Origin: Peptococcaceae bacterium UBA7185
GTDB lineage: Bacteria; Bacillota; Peptococcia; Peptococcales; Peptococcaceae
DNA length: 64,000 nt
NCBI GenBank assembly: GCA_002491065.1
Contig: DKVF01000051.1
Location: forward strand, 1 to 64,000
Direction of reading: 5' to 3'
Positions 63,053 through 64,000 of the stretch are shown here, one piece after another. The position numbers and the translations under genes are program-made. Under the pieces are notes generated by a model. It saw only the letters and a program-made list of their open reading frames with translations. It was not told the DNA's origin and ran no database searches. Positions within the stretch are counted from its first letter, which is position 1, and each line of letters opens with the position of its first letter.

Positions 63053-64000
63053 CTAAGCTTGGTTTGGTCCATAGTAGCGGATGGTAGCAACTTTACGTTT
63101 GGTAAAAAATTCGACACAGTCGCTGATTTGCGCTTTGTACTGTCCGCCTAAAAGAGAGCCTTTGGTACCGCCAAAGGGCAGATAGGGCATGGCCGCCGGT
63201 ACGCCGACATTGACGCCCAACATGCCAGAATTGGTGTGCCGCAGGAAATCCTGGGCAATGATGGCGGTCTCGGTAAAGATACAGCCGCCGTTGCCATATT
63301 CGGATTGGTTGATCAGGTCGATGCCCTCTTTGTAAGATTGGGCCTTGATCAGTGTGACCACTGGCCCGAAGATTTCTTCCTTTGCCACACGCATATCTTT
63401 TGTAACGCTTTCCAAAATAGTGGGCGCAACAAAGAAGCCATTTTTATTTTTTTCAGGAAGCTGAGGATTACGTCCATCCAGAAGCAACGTACAGCCTTCC
63501 TCCAAACCGATATCAATGTATTTGTGAATGCGTTCCACCGACTGGCGGGAGATGACAGGACCCATATATACCGATTCATCGCAGGCATCGCCTACCGCCA
63601 CATGTTTGGCAACGTCAAGCATGATCTCTTTTACCTGATCATACACCGCTTCTTCCACCAGCACATTGGCTGCAGCCATACATCTCTGACCGGCAGCGCC
63701 GAAGCAGGCGTTTTTGAAGTTTTCGGCAAAGCCCTGCATGTTGGCATCTTTGGTGACAATCATGGTATTTTTGGCACCGGCCAGAACCATAGCTTTTTTG
63801 TTGGTCTTGGCGCAGCCTTCGGCTACAATCTGCCCTACCTTGGTGGAGCCCACAAAGGCCATAGCCTGAATGTCTTTGCTATTTAGCATATGCTCTACTA
63901 CAGGACGGTCACCGTTGACCAGATTGAATACCCCTTTGGGCAAACCCATCTCGTCTAAAATTTCAGCGATGATTTGCATAAACATAGGGGACTGTTCGGA
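63053..64000 (-). CDS. Methylmalonate-semialdehyde-type dehydrogenase (partial)
   Basis: The C-terminal about 315 residues of an aldehyde dehydrogenase; the gene starts beyond the window. Reading continues through the ATG at 63985 (residues SEQSP precede it, matching the KPSEQSP-type motif of the family), so that ATG is internal. FVGSTKVGQIVAEGCAKTNKKAMVLAGAKN and the catalytic cysteine in GAAGQRCMAAANVLVE are typical of the CoA-dependent MmsA/IolA group. The product would be a short acyl-CoA. A terminator shared with the SpoIID-like gene follows. Confidence 0.9.
   Translation of the reverse strand, partial: SEQSPMFMQIIAEILDEMGLPKGVFNLVNGDRPVVEHMLNSKDIQAMAFVGSTKVGQIVAEGCAKTNKKAMVLAGAKNTMIVTKDANMQGFAENFKNACFGAAGQRCMAAANVLVEEAVYDQVKEIMLDVAKHVAVGDACDESVYMGPVISRQSVERIHKYIDIGLEEGCTLLLDGRNPQLPEKNKNGFFVAPTILESVTKDMRVAKEEIFGPVVTLIKAQSYKEGIDLINQSEYGNGGCIFTETAIIAQDFLRHTNSGMLGVNVGVPAAMPYLPFGGTKGSLLGGQYKAQISDCVEFFTKRKVATIRYYGPNQA

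Overview
The window looks like the chromosome of a low-to-mid GC, anaerobic Bacillota (Firmicutes). The evidence is strong AGGAGG-type ribosome binding sites, a HrcA/CIRCE-controlled dnaK operon, a YabM-MazG-HU-RqcP-SpoIID neighbourhood resembling the Bacillus subtilis yabM-yabO block, a TAXI-type TRAP transporter, an FMN-riboswitch rib operon and an orphan FeoA. The class (Clostridia or Negativicutes) cannot be fixed from the sequence. No rRNA, complete insertion sequence, prophage or CRISPR array was seen.

Layout. 1-3106: small redox/housekeeping genes (DUF1858, OsmC, MBL hydrolase, RdgB, YfcE-like phosphoesterase). 3149-3764: seven tRNA genes (Pro, Gly, Arg, His, Gln, Lys, Leu) read from one promoter, followed by an unrecognised 238-aa gene. 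5100-8570: a GntR/YtrA regulator with an ABC exporter. 8857-9516: an HD-domain protein. 9634-16159: the heat-shock operon hrcA, an archaeal-like (group III) chaperonin, grpE, dnaK, dnaJ behind a perfect CIRCE operator. 16528-21674: Na/Pi cotransporter, exopolyphosphatase, polyphosphate kinase. 21988-23514: DUF1846 protein. 23749-26906: MacA/MacB-like efflux system. 27151-28323: MFS transporter with a terminator hairpin in its leader. 28559-32295: FMN riboswitch and ribD-ribE-ribBA-ribH. 32406-35951: Sir2 deacetylase divergent from DNA polymerase IV, then an ECF sigma factor and a membrane partner with a coiled coil.

36195-39184: an unknown 100-aa protein, a structured non-coding stretch, an orphan SUKH (SMI1/KNR4) protein and a PLC-like protein. 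39424-43704: an aldehyde dehydrogenase, tatA, tatC, a PRC-barrel protein and FeoA. 43737-47942 is an accessory patch: a macro-domain protein, an orphan HNH endonuclease, a decayed second copy of the 3' end of nadE, further gene remnants and an SDR oxidoreductase. 47943-54631: nadE, ogt, a PAP2 phosphatase, an ABC exporter and an IMP dehydrogenase. 54851-58422: a TRAP-TAXI transporter with a DUF1850 protein. 58733-62925: YabM-like flippase, MazG, HU, RqcP and a SpoIID-like lipoprotein. 63053-64000: the C-terminal part of a methylmalonate-semialdehyde-type dehydrogenase, cut by the window end.

The most interesting element is the chaperonin at 10770-12293. It has thermosome-like motifs and sits between hrcA and grpE, so an archaeal-style folding chamber appears to be wired to the bacterial HrcA heat-shock switch and co-produced with the Hsp70 team. 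Second is the direct repeat of the nadE 3' end (45905-46240 and 47943-48277), which brackets decayed genes and may mark an old integration or duplication event. All assignments come from reading motifs by eye; no database search was run.
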